Of a stretch of DNA of 64,000 nucleotides, positions 1 through 8,350 are shown one piece after another (the first letter of the stretch is position 1; each line of letters begins with the position of its first letter). The position numbers were made by a program, and so were the translations under genes. The DNA comes from Rhodopseudomonas palustris (GTDB lineage: Bacteria; Pseudomonadota; Alphaproteobacteria; Rhizobiales; Xanthobacteraceae). Under the pieces are notes generated by a model. The model had not been told where the DNA came from and made no database searches. It saw only the letters and a program-made list of their open reading frames with translations. The stretch covers positions 3,968,001 through 4,032,000 of the forward strand of contig NZ_CP019966.1 of the NCBI RefSeq assembly GCF_003031265.1, read 5' to 3'.

Positions 1-81
1 CAGATGAACGTTATCCAGCACCTTGCGGGTCGGATAGGCCTTGGTCAGACCCTGCATGAAATAGACGAACTGGCGAGCCAT
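1..81 (-). CDS. ettA: Energy-dependent translational throttle protein EttA, N-terminal fragment
   Basis: Only the first 27 codons lie in the window; the gene runs off the left edge. The fragment starts MARQFVYFMQGLTKAYPTRK, which matches the N-terminus of the EttA subgroup of ABC-F proteins (duplicated ATPase domains, no membrane part). Known EttA binds the ribosomal E site and gates entry into elongation according to ATP level. The Walker motifs lie outside the window, so the call rests on N-terminal similarity alone. The ATG on the minus strand is at 81-79 and the upstream region is shared with the divergent small gene at 322. Confidence 0.8.
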   Translation of the reverse strand, partial: MARQFVYFMQGLTKAYPTRKVLDNVHL

Positions 82-172
82 CGTGGTCCTTGAACGCGGT
101 GCGTGCGGGGAAAATCGGTTGCCGCTGATGTAACGGTGCGGCCCGCAAAGGGCAACCCGAGGACGCGCGACG

Positions 173-187
173 TTAAGAGGCGATTAA
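173..187. promoter_or_regulatory. Candidate CtrA binding site (TTAA-N7-TTAA)
   Basis: TTAAGAGGCGATTAA is a perfect match to the alphaproteobacterial CtrA consensus TTAA-N7-TTAA, although the usual trailing C is a G. It sits between ettA (start at 81, minus strand) and the small gene at 322. In DNA this GC-rich such a site is rarely met by chance. Which gene it serves, if either, cannot be told from sequence. Confidence 0.4.
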
Positions 188-321
188 GCCTGTTCTCGTG
201 CGTTTCCGAGGCACGAACGATTCGAAGACAATTTTAACGACCTCGTCCAACACTCGTCTCCTCACAGCGGCGACGGATACGCTGCCGGGTCGGCGCGGCG
301 CCGACCCTTGGGGCGATCAGC

Positions 322-522
322 ATGGCGAGCCTCACCACGACCACCGAAGTGCATCACGACGAGCAGGCCGGCCCGGACACCAGCCTGCTGAGCGAAATCC
401 GGCTGTTCTGGCGGCAGTTCTTCGTCCAGGCGTTCAATCCCTACCGGCCGGAGATGTACTACATGCGCGGCCCCGGCCCGGCTTGGCACGCCAAGCACGG
501 CCACAAGCCGACGCGGCACTAA
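322..522 (+). CDS. Small conserved-looking hypothetical protein (66 aa)
   Basis: I do not recognise a named family. The product is soluble, with an acidic, polar first third, an aromatic central stretch (RLFWRQFFVQAFNPYRPEMYY) and a basic, His-rich C-terminus. No signal peptide or membrane span is visible. The protein-like composition and the strong hairpin terminator just behind the stop favour a real gene over two overlapping frames at 198-605 (plus) and 262-537 (minus), whose translations are Arg/Ala/Gly-rich shadow-like sequence. Confidence 0.6.
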   Translation: MASLTTTTEVHHDEQAGPDTSLLSEIRLFWRQFFVQAFNPYRPEMYYMRGPGPAWHAKHGHKPTRH

Positions 523-545
523 GTCTCGAACCATCATCGCAAAAG

Positions 546-580
546 CAAAACGCCCGCCGGCGAACCACCGGCGGGCGTTT
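546..580. terminator. Bidirectional rho-independent terminator between convergent genes
   Basis: A perfect 10-bp stem, CGCCCGCCGG at 551-560 with CCGGCGGGCG at 568-577, encloses a 7-nt loop. It is followed by TTT on the plus strand and preceded by an A-rich run (AAAAGCAAAA) that gives a T-run on the minus strand. It therefore can end both the small plus-strand gene at 322-522 and the minus-strand transpeptidase gene that stops at 602. Confidence 0.8.
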
Positions 581-601
581 CAAATCTGGAATCGGTCGCG
601 C

Positions 602-1867
602 TTAGCGGATCGTGACCGGTGCCGGCAGCGGCGCTACCGACGTCGGCTGCGCACCCGGCAGCGGCGCCGGCGGCAACGCCGGGGACTGCGCACCCGGCGC
701 CATGGCGGGCTGCGCCTGAGCAGTTGCGGTGTTCTTCGGCGGCGAGCCCGGCAGCACCACCACGCGGGTACCGACCTTGGCGCGCTCGAACAGATCGCTG
801 ACGTCGTCGTTCAGCATGCCGATGCAGCCGGAGGACACGAACTTGCCGATCGTCGACGGCTGGTTGGTGCCGTGGATGCGGTACACGGTGGAGCCGAGAT
901 ACATTGCGCGGGCGCCCATCGGGTTGCCCGGACCGCCGGCCATGAAGCGCGGCAGATAGGGTTGGCGCTCGATCATTTCCGCCGGCGGATGCCAATCCGG
1001 CCACTCCGCCTTGCGGGTGATCTTCTGCACGCCGTTCCAGGTGAAACCGTCGCGACCGACGCGGACGCCGTAGCGGATCGCGCGCCCGTTGCCGAGCACA
1101 TAATAGAGATGAGTGTTAGCGGTATCGACCACGATGGTGCCGGCCGGCTCCTTGGTGGCGAAGTCGACCTCCTGCCGGCGCAGATTGGGCGGCAGTTGCA
1201 CGGTCTGATCGACGTCCGGCTGTTCTTCCGGCGGCAACGCCGAGACCTGCATCGGCCGGCCATCGGCGCCGGGCTGAGCCGACGGCGCTCCGCCGCCAAC
1301 ACCAGCCGGCGGACGCACGCCACCGTCGCCACGATCGGAATAGATCACCGACGGCGGGCCCATTGGACGGCCGTAGCGAGGATCATCCGGCGACATCACC
1401 GGTCCCTGCGGCGCGGCGCCCGGGGCCGCATTCGAATAGCTCGTGGCGCCGGTCGGGCGGCCGTAACGCGGATCGTCGGGCGACATCACGGGCCCCTGCG
1501 GGCCGGCGGCCGGTGCTGCGTTGGAATAGGTCGGGGCGCCCATCGGGCGGCCATAGCGCGGATCGTCAGGCGACAGCACCGGGCCTTGCGGGGCGGCATT
1601 GGAATAGGTCGGCGCGGCCGAACCGCCGTAGCGCGGGTCGCCTGGCGAGGTCACCGGGCCGGGCGGCGGCAGCGTTGCGGACTGGCGCGCGGTGGGCGCA
1701 TCCTCATCGTCGATGCTGTCGAAATTCGGCAGGCCGGGACGGTCCTCGCCGGCTTGCCCGATATAAGCGCCGGGGGTCGAGGGATAGCTCTGCGCGAGCG
1801 CGGCGGAGGTTCCCGCGGCGACCACGGCAGCGGACGCCAGCAACGTCAGTAAGCGCTTGTTCATCAT
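602..1867 (-). CDS. Secreted L,D-transpeptidase (YkuD/ErfK family) with repeat-rich linker
   Basis: The product probably cross-links peptidoglycan or attaches proteins to it in the periplasm. A signal peptide ends near residue 26 (ASAALAQ-like). Residues 69-180 are four tandem copies of a Pro/Tyr/Ser unit around PDDPRYGRP and YSNAAP. The YkuD domain occupies about 240-380, with His332 (IHGTN) and the catalytic Cys348 in SSGCIGM. The canonical motif has Arg two residues after Cys; here it is Gly350, a variant I would not read as inactivation without a family alignment. The C-terminal 45 residues are Pro/Ala-rich and disordered. Two adjacent ATGs (1867 and 1864) compete as start. The gene ends at a shared terminator with its convergent neighbour. 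Confidence 0.9.
   Translation of the reverse strand: MMNKRLLTLLASAAVVAAGTSAALAQSYPSTPGAYIGQAGEDRPGLPNFDSIDDEDAPTARQSATLPPPGPVTSPGDPRYGGSAAPTYSNAAPQGPVLSPDDPRYGRPMGAPTYSNAAPAAGPQGPVMSPDDPRYGRPTGATSYSNAAPGAAPQGPVMSPDDPRYGRPMGPPSVIYSDRGDGGVRPPAGVGGGAPSAQPGADGRPMQVSALPPEEQPDVDQTVQLPPNLRRQEVDFATKEPAGTIVVDTANTHLYYVLGNGRAIRYGVRVGRDGFTWNGVQKITRKAEWPDWHPPAEMIERQPYLPRFMAGGPGNPMGARAMYLGSTVYRIHGTNQPSTIGKFVSSGCIGMLNDDVSDLFERAKVGTRVVVLPGSPPKNTATAQAQPAMAPGAQSPALPPAPLPGAQPTSVAPLPAPVTIR
1328..1663 (-). repeat. In-gene tandem repeats encoding the Pro/Tyr linker of the transpeptidase
   Basis: Four imperfect in-frame copies of an 80-90 bp unit encode GPV(M/L/T)SPxDPRYG followed by a spacer with (P/S)TYSNAAP-like sequence. 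The last two copies are the most similar to each other, which suggests recent expansion. Copy number is likely to vary between strains. Confidence 0.8.
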
Positions 1868-2289
1868 AACCCGTTTGTAAGTCGGAGCGGCAACCGGACC
1901 GTTAACGGGGCCGGAAATGCCGGAGGATCACGGCGCATTCAAGACGAGGCCGGCACAATCACGCGAATTTTGGCGATATTTGCCGCCCGCGAAGGGTTTG
2001 CAGCCCGAGAGGGCCTTTAGAGACTACCGCGTGCGGCTGCCCAAACCATCTCGGCGCACGCGCTGCGCGACTGAGACCGTCCGCCAGCAACCTTCGGCCG
2101 CATCAGGCGGCAATCGAGTCGCTGAGTCGTTTCGCGGCGCGTGATGCGACTCGTTTTGCGCTATTCTCAGATGGCTTGATTCGCGGCTGGTTTTGAGTGC
2201 GCCGCGAACCGATGTCGTAGTGGTCGCCGCGTTGGTGTGGGTCATAAGTGTCGTCGCGATCCGATGTGCGACGACGGAATACATCCGAA
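1868..2289. other. Gene-free region between divergent genes
   Basis: No convincing coding sequence is seen. It should hold the promoters of the minus-strand transpeptidase and of the plus-strand Pro/Ala-rich gene. The only clear structure is a perfect 8-bp inverted repeat, TTCGCGGC at 2180-2187 and GCCGCGAA at 2201-2208, with a 13-nt spacer; it could be an operator or an RNA hairpin. The minus-strand frame crossing this area is antisense to the Pro/Ala-rich gene. Confidence 0.5.
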
Positions 2290-3282
2290 ATGCTTCCCGG
2301 TTTCCGGTTTCTGTTCGCGGCGATGACGCTTGCGGTCTCATTGTTGGTGTTCGGTCTCGGTGCCGCCGCCCTGCTCCGGGCTGCGCACGAGCAATTCGTG
2401 AACGTCCACACGGTGCGTCCGCCGGCGATCACGCTGCTGGCGCGGGCACCCGAGGCTCCGACGCCGAGCCTGAGCATGCTCCGGGTCGATCCGCCGGCAC
2501 CCACCGCTGAACCGCCTGCCGCAGTTGCAAACCAAAGCCCGAGTGCAATCGATCCGGCCGCGGCAGACGTCGCATCTCTCGGCAACGAAGCTGCGAAACC
2601 CGACGCCAAAGCCCCCGAGCCGGCGCAGACCGCCGCGCTGCAGCCCGCTGCGGCCGACACCCCCGCCGCCGCGCCGGCAGCACAGCCGCCGCAAGCTGAA
2701 CAGACGCCGGCCGCCCCGGACCCGGCGCCGCAAGCCAATTCGCCCCAGCCGCAGCAGCAGGCCGCCACGCCTGACGCTGTGGCTCCGGCGGCGCCGCCAG
2801 CCACCACGACTGCGACGACTTCGGCCGACGCGCCAAAGCCCGACGACAAGCCGCAGGCCGGAGCTGAGAAACCCGCCACTCCGGCTGCACCAGCGCAAAC
2901 TGCCGCTACCGAGACGTCGGCGCCCGCGGCACCGGCCGCTCCGGCAGCGACCGAACCTGCCGCCGAGGCGCTGCCGGAAGTTGCCCCGCTGTCCGGTCCG
3001 ATCCCGACGCCGCGCCGCGACCCGCGCGACAGGACCAAGACCGCCGCCAACACCACCGCTGCGCCCAACGCGGCCACGCCTGCGGCCCCTGCCGCAGACA
3101 ATCCGACCACAGATGTCACTGGATCAATCGGCGAAACCCTGCCGCCGCCAGACGCGACGCCGCTGCCGGTGGCGCGCCCGAAGCCGGTGGTCCGGCGTCC
3201 GCTGAAGAAGCGGCGTCAGGTGGCGCGGCGGCGCACGCCGCGCGCCGAGCAGCCGCAGCCGGGATCGGGTACCGGTCTGTAA
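2290..3282 (+). CDS. Pro/Ala-rich single-pass membrane protein of unknown function
   Basis: I do not recognise the family. With the ATG at 2290 the protein has 330 residues: a hydrophobic segment at about 5-30 that should anchor it in the inner membrane, then roughly 270 residues dominated by Ala, Pro, Thr and Gln with no globular domain, and a basic tail (KPVVRRPLKKRRQ). Such a layout fits a periplasm- or wall-spanning linker protein. An in-frame GTG at 2248 would add 14 charged residues before the anchor; I prefer 2290 because the hydrophobic segment then begins directly. It lies convergent to sseA with a 12-bp gap. Confidence 0.7.
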   Translation: MLPGFRFLFAAMTLAVSLLVFGLGAAALLRAAHEQFVNVHTVRPPAITLLARAPEAPTPSLSMLRVDPPAPTAEPPAAVANQSPSAIDPAAADVASLGNEAAKPDAKAPEPAQTAALQPAAADTPAAAPAAQPPQAEQTPAAPDPAPQANSPQPQQQAATPDAVAPAAPPATTTATTSADAPKPDDKPQAGAEKPATPAAPAQTAATETSAPAAPAAPAATEPAAEALPEVAPLSGPIPTPRRDPRDRTKTAANTTAAPNAATPAAPAADNPTTDVTGSIGETLPPPDATPLPVARPKPVVRRPLKKRRQVARRRTPRAEQPQPGSGTGL

Positions 3283-3294
3283 GAAAAGCTGCGG

Positions 3295-4155
3295 TTACGC
3301 CGCTGGACCGGTTGCGACCGGCGGACCGTCCTGAAGGCCCCACTCCGACCACGAGCCGTCGTACAGCGCCGAGCCGCGCACGCCGAGCCGATACAGCGCC
3401 AGCGTCAGCACCGCCGCCGAAACGCCGGAGCCGCAGCTCGTGACCACCGGCCGGCCGAGATCGAGCCCGGCCCGCTCGAACGCCTGCCGCAGATCGGCCA
3501 GCGGCTTCATCGTTCCGGTCGCGGCGTCGAACAGCTCGTTGTAGGGCAGATTGCGGCTGCCCGGGATGTGACCGGCGCGCAGGCCGGGACGCGGCTCGGC
3601 GACGCTGCCCTCGAATCGCGGCGCAGCCCGGGCGTCGATCACCTGCTCGGCCCCGCTGTCGAGATTGGCAACGAGCTGATCGCGGCTGCGGATGAACGAC
3701 GGATCGAGCTTGGCGCTGAACCGGCCCGGCGTAATCGTCGGCTTGCCCGCCTCGGTCGGCCGGCCCTCGGCCACCCATTTCTTCAGCCCGCCGTCGAGGA
3801 TCCGAATGTCGGCATGGCCGAACGACAGAAACATCCACCACGCCCGCGGCGCCGCGACCCAGCCGCCTGCATCGTAAGCAACCACTGTGTCGCCCGACGA
3901 GATGCCGAGCGCTTCGACATCGCGCGCGAACTGATCGGCGCTCGGATACATATGCGGCAGCGAACTGCTGTGATCCGATACCGCATCGACGTCGAAGAAC
4001 ACCGCACCCGGAATGTGCGCGGCGAGATGATCGTCCGCCGGCAACGGCAGCACGCCGGGCATCTTGAAGCTGGCGTCGATGATCTTGACGGTCGGATTGC
4101 CGAGCCGCGCAGCGAGCCAATCAGTGGAGACCAAGGGATCGGTGTGAGTGGTCAT
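3295..4155 (-). CDS. sseA: 3-mercaptopyruvate sulfurtransferase (tandem rhodanese)
   Basis: The enzyme transfers sulfur from 3-mercaptopyruvate to thiols or cyanide, via a Cys persulfide. It has two rhodanese domains (about 8-135 and 160-280). The C-terminal active loop is CGSGVSA with Cys241; this loop type (CG-S/G-GV-T/S) marks mercaptopyruvate sulfurtransferases rather than thiosulfate rhodaneses (CRKGVT). Length (286 aa) is typical. A second, single-domain rhodanese gene lies about 200 bp upstream on the same strand, separated by a palindromic repeat, so the two may or may not be co-transcribed. Confidence 0.92.
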   Translation of the reverse strand: MTTHTDPLVSTDWLAARLGNPTVKIIDASFKMPGVLPLPADDHLAAHIPGAVFFDVDAVSDHSSSLPHMYPSADQFARDVEALGISSGDTVVAYDAGGWVAAPRAWWMFLSFGHADIRILDGGLKKWVAEGRPTEAGKPTITPGRFSAKLDPSFIRSRDQLVANLDSGAEQVIDARAAPRFEGSVAEPRPGLRAGHIPGSRNLPYNELFDAATGTMKPLADLRQAFERAGLDLGRPVVTSCGSGVSAAVLTLALYRLGVRGSALYDGSWSEWGLQDGPPVATGPAA

Positions 4156-4195
4156 GGGATGGCCTCGGAGAGGTCGAAGGAAATCAAGCCCACCC

Positions 4196-4275
4196 CGTCA
4201 TTGCGAGGAGCGCAGCGACGAAGCAATCCAGCTCAGTGCACGAAGCTGGATTGCTTCGCTTCGCTCGCAATGACG
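4196..4275. repeat. Palindromic intergenic repeat, family A (copy 1)
   Basis: An 80-bp imperfect palindrome runs from CGTCATTGCGAGGAGCG to CGCTCGCAATGACG, with an inner inverted pair AAGCAATCCAG / CTGGATTGCTT. Five relatives occur in this window at 13715, 14886, 26512, 30512 and 56591, all intergenic. It would form a long hairpin in RNA. Confidence 0.9.
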
Positions 4276-4351
4276 AAGAAAGCAAGCGACACGCGGGTCA
4301 AGCCCGCGTGTGACGATGCGACAGCGGAGATCGACTCCCAATGCGCCGCGC

Positions 4352-4768
4352 TCACTTCTTCTTGGGCGCCCAGGCTTCGATCGGACCGCCGGCATCGCGC
4401 CAGGCGCCGAAACCACCCTCGATATGCGCCACCGGCTTCAAGCCCATGTCCTGCGCGGTCTTGGCGGCCAGCGCCGAGCGCAAGCCACCGGCGCAATAGA
4501 ACACGAACTTCTTGTCTTCCTGGAAGATCGGCTTGGCGTACGGGCTCTGCGGATCGATCCAGAATTCCAGCATGCCGCGGGTGCAGGAGAACGAGCCCGG
4601 AATTTTGCCGTCGCGCTCGATCTCGCGCGGATCGCGGATGTCGACGATCACCACGTCGCTGGCGCCGGACTTGTGCAACGCGATCGCGTCCGCGGTCGTC
4701 AGCGTCTCGATCGACGAATTGGCCTCGTCGAGCATCGTCTTGATACCGCGGGTGATGGTCTGGGGCAT
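4352..4768 (-). CDS. Single-domain rhodanese-like protein
   Basis: This 138-residue protein carries one rhodanese domain (about 20-130). The CH2A-like stretch is VVIVDIRDPREIERDGKIPG and the active-site loop CAGGLRS places the persulfide Cys at residue 92. The six-residue loop size fits sulfane-sulfur transfer. Its physiological partner is not evident. A tail APKKK ends the protein. It stands upstream of sseA on the same strand, with a family A repeat between them. Confidence 0.85.
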   Translation of the reverse strand: MPQTITRGIKTMLDEANSSIETLTTADAIALHKSGASDVVIVDIRDPREIERDGKIPGSFSCTRGMLEFWIDPQSPYAKPIFQEDKKFVFYCAGGLRSALAAKTAQDMGLKPVAHIEGGFGAWRDAGGPIEAWAPKKK

Positions 4769-4809
4769 GGTCGTTCCTTGTTTTCGTTTCTTATCAGTTT
4801 TGGTTGGTT

Positions 4810-4900
4810 ATGCCGGGACGCGCGCAGCGCGAACCCGGCATCTCACTGTGTAGATCCGGGACATTCCGGGTTTGCGAGCTGTCGCTCGCGCCCCGGAATG
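4810..4900. repeat. Palindromic intergenic repeat, family B (two adjacent units)
   Basis: Two inverted units lie side by side: 4810-4841, where ATGCCGGG pairs with CCCGGCAT, and 4862-4900, where CATTCCGGG pairs with CCCCGGAATG. Relatives are at 9580, 49745, 54693 and 60505. They lie between the rhodanese gene and the VWA gene and could form stable hairpins in the transcript. Confidence 0.85.
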
Positions 4901-4916
4901 AGGGCGCGATCTAATC

Positions 4917-6092
4917 CTAGCGCACCAGCTCGCGCATCGCGCCTTCGAGGCCCTCGATCGTGATCGGATACATCCGCTCGGAGAACAGGCGGCGGATGAT
5001 GGTGGTGGATTCCGAATAGTCCCAGTGCCGCTGCGCCACCGGGTTCAGCCACACCGCGTGCGGATAGGTGCGCAGCACCCGCTCCAGCCAGACGTGACCG
5101 GCCTCTTCGTTGACGTGCTCGACCGAGCCGCCGGGCACCATGATCTCGTAAGGCGACATCGACGCGTCGCCGACGAACACCACTTTGTAGTCGTGCGGGA
5201 ACTTGTGCAGCACGTCCCAGGTCGGGGTGCGGTCGGTGAACCGGCGCTTGTTCTGCTTCCACACGCCTTCGTACAGGCAGTTGTGGAAGTAAAAATATTC
5301 CATGTGCTTGAATTCGCTCTTGGCCGCCGAGAACAACTCCTCGACCTGAGCGACGTGGCTGTCCATCGAGCCGCCGATATCGAAGAACACCAGCACCTTC
5401 ACCGCATTGCGGCGCTCGGGGCGCATGTGCACGTCGAGATAGCCGTGATTGGCGGTCTCGCGAATCGTGGTGTCGAGATCGAGTTCGTCCGGCGCGCCGG
5501 TGCGGGCGAATTTTCGCAGACGGCGCAGCGCCACCTTGATGTTGCGGATGCCGAGTTCGACGTTGCCGTCGAGATCCTTGAACTCGCGCTTGTCCCAGAC
5601 CTTCACGGCGCGCTGATGCCGGCTTTTCTCCTGGCCGATCCGCACGCCTTCGGGATTGTAGCCCTGCGCGCCGAACGGCGAGGTGCCGGCGGTGCCGATC
5701 CACTTGTTGCCGCCCTGGTGGCGCTTCTTCTGCTCCTCGAGGCGCTTCTTCAGCGTTTCCATGAGCTTGTCCCAGCCCATCGCCTCGATCTGTTTCTTCT
5801 CCTCCTCGCTGAGATATTTCTCCGCGAGCTTCTTCAGCCATTCGGCCGGGATCTCCGCCTTCTCCATCGCGTCGAGCAGGTTTTCCAGGCCCTTGAAGGT
5901 GGCGCCGAACACCCGGTCGAATTTGTCGAGATTGCGCTCGTCCTTCACCAGCGCGGCGCGCGACAGGTAGTAAAAATTCTCAACGCTCTGATCGGCGAGG
6001 TCGGCGTCGAGCGCCTCCATCAGCGTCAGATATTCGCGGAGCGTGACCGGAACCTGGGCGTCGCGCAGCGACGTGAAGAATTGCAGGAACAT
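4917..6092 (-). CDS. CoxE-like VWA-domain protein
   Basis: A 391-residue protein of the VWA/CoxE family, whose members work with MoxR-type AAA+ ATPases in metalloenzyme maturation or chaperone-like remodelling. The N-terminal helical part (1-200) includes a strongly charged stretch rich in Lys/Glu. The VWA fold starts near 230 with the metal site FFDIGGSMD, a variant of DxSxS in which the second Ser position is Gly. The matching MoxR ATPase is encoded at 8721, on the opposite strand, with a cyclase gene and a small membrane gene in between. No metal-enzyme structural genes are nearby, so the client is unknown. Confidence 0.85.
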   Translation of the reverse strand: MFLQFFTSLRDAQVPVTLREYLTLMEALDADLADQSVENFYYLSRAALVKDERNLDKFDRVFGATFKGLENLLDAMEKAEIPAEWLKKLAEKYLSEEEKKQIEAMGWDKLMETLKKRLEEQKKRHQGGNKWIGTAGTSPFGAQGYNPEGVRIGQEKSRHQRAVKVWDKREFKDLDGNVELGIRNIKVALRRLRKFARTGAPDELDLDTTIRETANHGYLDVHMRPERRNAVKVLVFFDIGGSMDSHVAQVEELFSAAKSEFKHMEYFYFHNCLYEGVWKQNKRRFTDRTPTWDVLHKFPHDYKVVFVGDASMSPYEIMVPGGSVEHVNEEAGHVWLERVLRTYPHAVWLNPVAQRHWDYSESTTIIRRLFSERMYPITIEGLEGAMRELVR

Positions 6093-6261
6093 GAACGACA
6101 GATTGCCCGACCCTGCAGCCCCGTCAAGACAGAATACCTCCGTTGCGACTGTTGAAAACTCGTCCCGATGCGCCCGATAGGCGCAAATCCGAGCAATGGA
6201 ATTATGACTCAGTAAAGCATCCGGGGTGCAAGCACAGGCGCCTTACGAATGGCCTTTGTCG

Positions 6262-8196
6262 ATGTCCCCTCGCCCTCTCCTGTCCCGAAGCTGGATCGGC
6301 CGCGTCTCCACCGCGACGCTGGTCGTCGCGATATTCGTGATCGCGCTCAGCGCCAGCGTGCTCGGGCTGGTGGTGTGGAAGGGCTACGACTCCCGCAAGA
6401 TTGCGCTGGCGCAGAATGAAACCGAGATACGGAATTTAGCGCACTCGCTCGCCGAGCACGCCACCCACACCTTTCAGGGCGCCGACGTGGTGCTCGACGA
6501 CATCGTCTCGTTCCTAAAGTGGCGGCCGAATCCGGGCGACGCCTTCAACGAGCGGCTGCGCGCCCTCGTCGACAACCTGCCGCAACTCACCGACGTCGCG
6601 ATCACCGATGCCGCCGGCAACATCAAATACGCCTCCGTCACGCCGGTGCCGCAGCTCAACAATGCCGATCGCAGCTACTTCCGCTACCACCTCGATCATG
6701 ACGACAACCAGCTGCTGATCACAGGTCCGATTCAGTCCCGTACCTCGGGCTACTCGATCTTCGCCGTCAGCCGCCGGCTGGAGACCGAGCACGGCCGTTT
6801 TGCCGGTGTGGTGGTGGCGACCATCGCGGGCGATTACTTCCGCGATTTCTACAAGTCCATCGATCTCGGCATCGGCGGCAGCATCAGCCTGCTGCACAGC
6901 GACGGACGACTGCTGATCCAGTGGCCGTCACTGCAGAGTGGCCGCGACATGTCGAATTCCGTGCTGTTCCAGAAGGCGCTCCCCCACAGTCCCGACGGCT
7001 TCTATCTCACGGTCTCGCCGTTCGATGGCCTGTCCAAATATCTCGCCTACCGGCAGATCACCCGCTATCCGCTGGTGGTGACGGTGGCGCGCACCGAAGA
7101 GGCGGTACTGGCGGGATGGCGCGAGGCGGTGCGTTCCGACGCCGCGGTCGCAACTGCGATGCTGGCCTGCGTCGTGCTACTCGCGGCAGGCCTTGCGGCG
7201 CAACTGCGCACCCGCCAGGAAGTGCAGAACCTGCTGCGCGAACGCGACGCGCATTATCGGCTGATCGACGCCAACATGGGCGACGTCATCGTGCTGAGCG
7301 ACGAGGTCGGCATCCTGCGGTTCGTATCGATGTCGGTCGAGACCGTCCTCGGCCTGAAGCCCGATCAGCTGGTCGGCCGGTACTGGACCGTGTTGGTGCA
7401 CCCTGACGATGTGCCGTTAGTCGAGGCGGTCGGCGCCCGGCTGCCGGATACGCCGGCCGGATTGTGCGTCGAGTTCCGGATGCGCTGTCCCGAGGGGCGG
7501 CTGGTCTGGCTCGAAGCCAATTTCGCCTATACCCGGAACGAGGACGGCCCCACCGATTGCATCGTCAGCACCTTGCGGGACGTCACGCGGCGCAAGGCGA
7601 TCGAAAAAGAAGTCGAAGACCTCAATACCCGTCTGGCGGAATTGGCGCGGACGGACGGCCTCACTGGTCTTCCCAACCGCCGATCGCTCGACGGCTTCGT
7701 CGGCCGTGTCATCACGTCGGCGCCGACGTTGTCGGTGCTGATGATCGACGTCGACGACTTCAAAGGCTTCAACGATCATTTCGGCCACCAGGGCGGCGAC
7801 GACGCGCTGCGGCAGCTCGGCCATCTGTTCGCCGGCCTGGTCGCAGGGGTGCACGGCTTCGCGGCACGTTACGGCGGCGAGGAATTCACCATCGTGCTGC
7901 CGGGCACCGATGCGGCCGCTGCGAGGGACTTCGCCGAGACCCTGCAGGCCGCAGTGCGCGCGCTCGCGATCCGGAATCCAGCGTCGGCCCGCGGCTGCGT
8001 CACGGTGAGCGTCGGTATCGCCTGCGGCGCCGCCCCGTGCGACTCCACCGTGCTGCTGCGCGACGCCGATATCGCGCTGTATGAAGCCAAGCGGCGCGGC
8101 CGCGACTGCTGCGTCACCGCGGCTGCCGCCTTCGTCGAGGACGCCGCACCGCTGCAACCGGATCATGACTCGGCCAACGCCGACGCGACCTCGTAG
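6262..8196 (+). CDS. Membrane-bound diguanylate cyclase (periplasmic sensor-PAS-GGDEF)
   Basis: Predicted to make c-di-GMP from two GTP at the inner membrane. Order: transmembrane helix at about 12-35, periplasmic dCACHE-like sensor at about 40-285 (contains SYFRYH and SGYSIFAVSR motifs), second helix at about 293-315, PAS domain at 328-440, and GGDEF domain at 475-620 opening with DGLTGLPNRRS. The active site reads YGGEEF (GGEEF near 537-541), an active variant. The inhibitory I-site RxxD expected five residues upstream reads GVHG, so product inhibition is probably missing. ATG 6262 is chosen; an in-frame GTG at 6226 would add 12 residues. It sits alone between the VWA and MoxR genes. Confidence 0.9.
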   Translation: MSPRPLLSRSWIGRVSTATLVVAIFVIALSASVLGLVVWKGYDSRKIALAQNETEIRNLAHSLAEHATHTFQGADVVLDDIVSFLKWRPNPGDAFNERLRALVDNLPQLTDVAITDAAGNIKYASVTPVPQLNNADRSYFRYHLDHDDNQLLITGPIQSRTSGYSIFAVSRRLETEHGRFAGVVVATIAGDYFRDFYKSIDLGIGGSISLLHSDGRLLIQWPSLQSGRDMSNSVLFQKALPHSPDGFYLTVSPFDGLSKYLAYRQITRYPLVVTVARTEEAVLAGWREAVRSDAAVATAMLACVVLLAAGLAAQLRTRQEVQNLLRERDAHYRLIDANMGDVIVLSDEVGILRFVSMSVETVLGLKPDQLVGRYWTVLVHPDDVPLVEAVGARLPDTPAGLCVEFRMRCPEGRLVWLEANFAYTRNEDGPTDCIVSTLRDVTRRKAIEKEVEDLNTRLAELARTDGLTGLPNRRSLDGFVGRVITSAPTLSVLMIDVDDFKGFNDHFGHQGGDDALRQLGHLFAGLVAGVHGFAARYGGEEFTIVLPGTDAAAARDFAETLQAAVRALAIRNPASARGCVTVSVGIACGAAPCDSTVLLRDADIALYEAKRRGRDCCVTAAAAFVEDAAPLQPDHDSANADATS

Positions 8197-8350
8197 CGCG
8201 GCCACCAGCGATCACTACAATCAGCGCGCGCAGTCCGCCGCTTGCCGCAGCCTGCAAAATCGGTAGCCTGTCCCGCAGGATGCGCGCTAAAGTCGCGCCT
8301 GTTGCCGGTGCATAGCGCCGGCAGCGAGACGAACAAGGACGAGGAGCGCA

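Noticed and set aside
1328..1663. Possible CRISPR-like array
   Set aside because: The repeats are in frame, lie within a gene, have no unique spacers of constant length and encode a Pro/Tyr linker.
872..1852. Long plus-strand frame across the transpeptidase gene
   Set aside because: It mirrors the repeats of the real minus-strand gene and consists mainly of Arg, Ala and Gly.
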